Of a DNA stretch of 64,000 nucleotides, positions 62,796 to 64,000 are shown in pieces; positions within the stretch are counted from its first letter, which is position 1; the number at the start of each line of letters is the position of its first letter. Source of the DNA: Mesorhizobium sp. 113-3-3 (GTDB lineage Bacteria; Pseudomonadota; Alphaproteobacteria; Rhizobiales; Rhizobiaceae); the NCBI RefSeq assembly GCF_016756495.1, contig NZ_AP023243.1, forward strand, positions 2,298,501 to 2,362,500, written 5' to 3'. The notes beneath the pieces were generated by a model that was not told where the DNA came from, ran no database searches, and saw nothing but the letters and a program-made list of their open reading frames with translations. The position numbers and the translations under genes are program-made.

Positions 62796-63437
62796 TTACT
62801 TCTCTTCGGCGGCAGGAGCCGCTTCAGGGGCAGCCGCTTCGACCGTCTCTTCGGCCTCCGGCTTCATCGCCGACGAACCGGCAATGGTCGCGATGGTGAA
62901 GTCGCGGTCGGAGATGACCGGCTTGACGCCGGCCGGCAGCTTGACCGCCGAGATGTGGATCGAATCGCCGATATTGGTGCCAGTGAGATCGATGGTGATG
63001 AATTCCGGGATCGCATTGGCCGGGCAGTGGAACTCGACTTCGTGACGCACGATGTTGAGCACGCCGCCGCGCTTGATGCCGGGCGACTTGTCCTCATTGA
63101 TGAAGTGGACAGGCACGTCGACATTGACTTCGGTGTCCTTGCCGATGCGCAGGAAGTCGACATGGACAGGGAAATCCTTGACCGGGTCGAGCTGGAAGTC
63201 CTTGGGCAGGACCTGGATCTTCTTGCCGTCGACATCGATCGTGGCGATCGTGGTCAAGAAACCACCGCCATGGATCTTGTAGTAGATGTCCTTGTAGGTG
63301 AGAGCGATAGCCAGGGGAGGCTGCTTGTCACCATAGATTACTGCAGGCACTTTACCGTTGCGGCGAACTGCACGGGCGGACCCCTTACCGACCTGTTCGC
63401 GCGCTTCGGCCTTGAGCTCGTAAGTATCGTGGCTCAT
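62796..63437 (-). CDS. rplY: 50S ribosomal protein L25 / general stress protein Ctc
   Basis: A 213-residue protein: an N-terminal L25 domain binding 5S rRNA ([37 protein letters not shown]) followed by the TL5/Ctc C-terminal domain and an acidic Ala/Glu tail. The ATG at 63437 has AAAGGAAAAGC upstream. It heads the leftward rplY-pth unit. Confidence 0.97.
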   Translation of the reverse strand: MSHDTYELKAEAREQVGKGSARAVRRNGKVPAVIYGDKQPPLAIALTYKDIYYKIHGGGFLTTIATIDVDGKKIQVLPKDFQLDPVKDFPVHVDFLRIGKDTEVNVDVPVHFINEDKSPGIKRGGVLNIVRHEVEFHCPANAIPEFITIDLTGTNIGDSIHISAVKLPAGVKPVISDRDFTIATIAGSSAMKPEAEETVEAAAPEAAPAAEEK

Positions 63438-63697
63438 GGCTTTTCCTTTCGCGTGTTATGGAGCGTTTGCGGGAAGGCAAATTGCCCAAGCCGTAAACGT
63501 CGAAAGCCGCCGGACCTCGATGTCCGAATGAGGGCGCCGCTTCGAGACGGAGCTTTGTTCGGGATCACAAGGGAAGGCAGCCTTCCGCCGCGTTGCCTCC
63601 AAGGGTGTCTACGCGGGTGGCGGCTCTATAGCGGAAGGCAGCGAGAGGCGCAAGCGGTTGGGCTGGAAGGGTGAAAGGCATCCAGGGGAGGCAGTCT

Positions 63698-64000
63698 TCA
63701 TTGCCGCAACATATGTTTAGAGAACCAGCGGTGGAGCTTTTGGGTCCATGTGCGTTTGGGTCGCGCCCGAGAGCTGACTTGCACGCGCCAGTCCGGAATA
63801 TCATTCTCGGATTCCGTGCTCGCCGCCCGAACCCTCTGCGCCAGCCATGTCATGTCGACAAGCGCGCATCCATTGGCCAGCAACCGGTTGGAGAGCATCA
63901 GCTCATTGAGAATAGCCCTGGCCTTCTTTTCGAAAAACGGCAGCGTTTCAGGCGTAAGATCGAACCTTGAATGCCAGATCACCTCCTTGCCAGCTCTGTC
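63698..64000 (-). CDS. 3' end of a gene truncated by the window edge
   Basis: A leftward frame, open to the right border, encoding at least 100 residues. The frame upstream of the apparent GTG at 63982 is still open (DRAGKE), so the true start is outside. The visible part is helical and basic (FFEKKARAILNELMLSNRLL, RPKRTWTQKLHRWFSKHMLR) and has no motif I recognise. Confidence 0.5.
   Translation of the reverse strand, partial: DRAGKEVIWHSRFDLTPETLPFFEKKARAILNELMLSNRLLANGCALVDMTWLAQRVRAASTESENDIPDWRVQVSSRARPKRTWTQKLHRWFSKHMLRQ

Overview
The window is high-GC chromosomal DNA of an alphaproteobacterium of the Rhizobiales, most likely Mesorhizobium or a close relative. This rests on the start of a rhizobial-type trpE(G) behind a Trp-Trp-Trp leader peptide, a choXWV choline transporter whose ChoX keeps the four aromatic residues of the Sinorhizobium protein, a petABC operon, and many short intergenic hairpin elements of the kind scattered through Rhizobium and Mesorhizobium genomes. 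Nothing looks like a phage, plasmid, rRNA or tRNA locus, and I saw no CRISPR array. Identifications come from reading motifs, without database searches.

Layout. 1-311: 5' end of trpE(G) with a complete trp attenuator. 463-11041: catabolic and transport genes (PEP mutase-like enzyme, succinylglutamate desuccinylase-like hydrolase, MFS exporter, PQQ glucose/quinate dehydrogenase divergent from a MarR regulator, mercuric-reductase-like flavoprotein with a DUF4126 membrane protein, sugar acetyltransferase, GlxA-type regulator divergent from an isochorismatase-like hydrolase). 11112-12791: fhs. 13186-20626: a leftward operon of poorly characterised genes (coiled-coil protein, unknown protein, AAA+ ATPase, DUF6638-like protein, DUF2333 membrane protein), interrupted by a DUF559 nuclease gene held between 65-bp inverted repeats. 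20935-23932: cytochrome c, LysR regulator and EamA exporter, thymidine kinase. 24165-27266: choXWV. 27270-31248: a two-component system, three small exported or membrane proteins (one resembling acid-shock protein Asr) and clpS.

31486-38440 is a leftward MoxR / DUF58 / DUF4159 / GATase-like membrane protein operon, divergent from DUF1285 / CoA pyrophosphatase / CCA-adding enzyme (38582-41102). 41170-45968 holds a secreted subtilase, an outer-membrane-type protein, DUF1059, hemF, soxR with its operator, and trmL. 46833-51398 carries two paralogous ABC exporter half-transporters with a GNAT and a small DUF6665-like gene. 52140-54903 is petABC (cytochrome bc1). The right end has an acid phosphatase, an L-lactate dehydrogenase-type flavoprotein, apt, two overlapping MaoC genes, a CorA-type channel, an APH(3')-II-like phosphotransferase, ychF, pth, rplY and a gene cut by the window edge.

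The most interesting signals are the uncharacterised AAA+ operon with its repeat-bounded nuclease cassette, a second inverted pair of the same repeat without a nuclease, the trp attenuator, a SoxR-type promoter that points at no obvious target gene, and several families of structured dispersed repeats.
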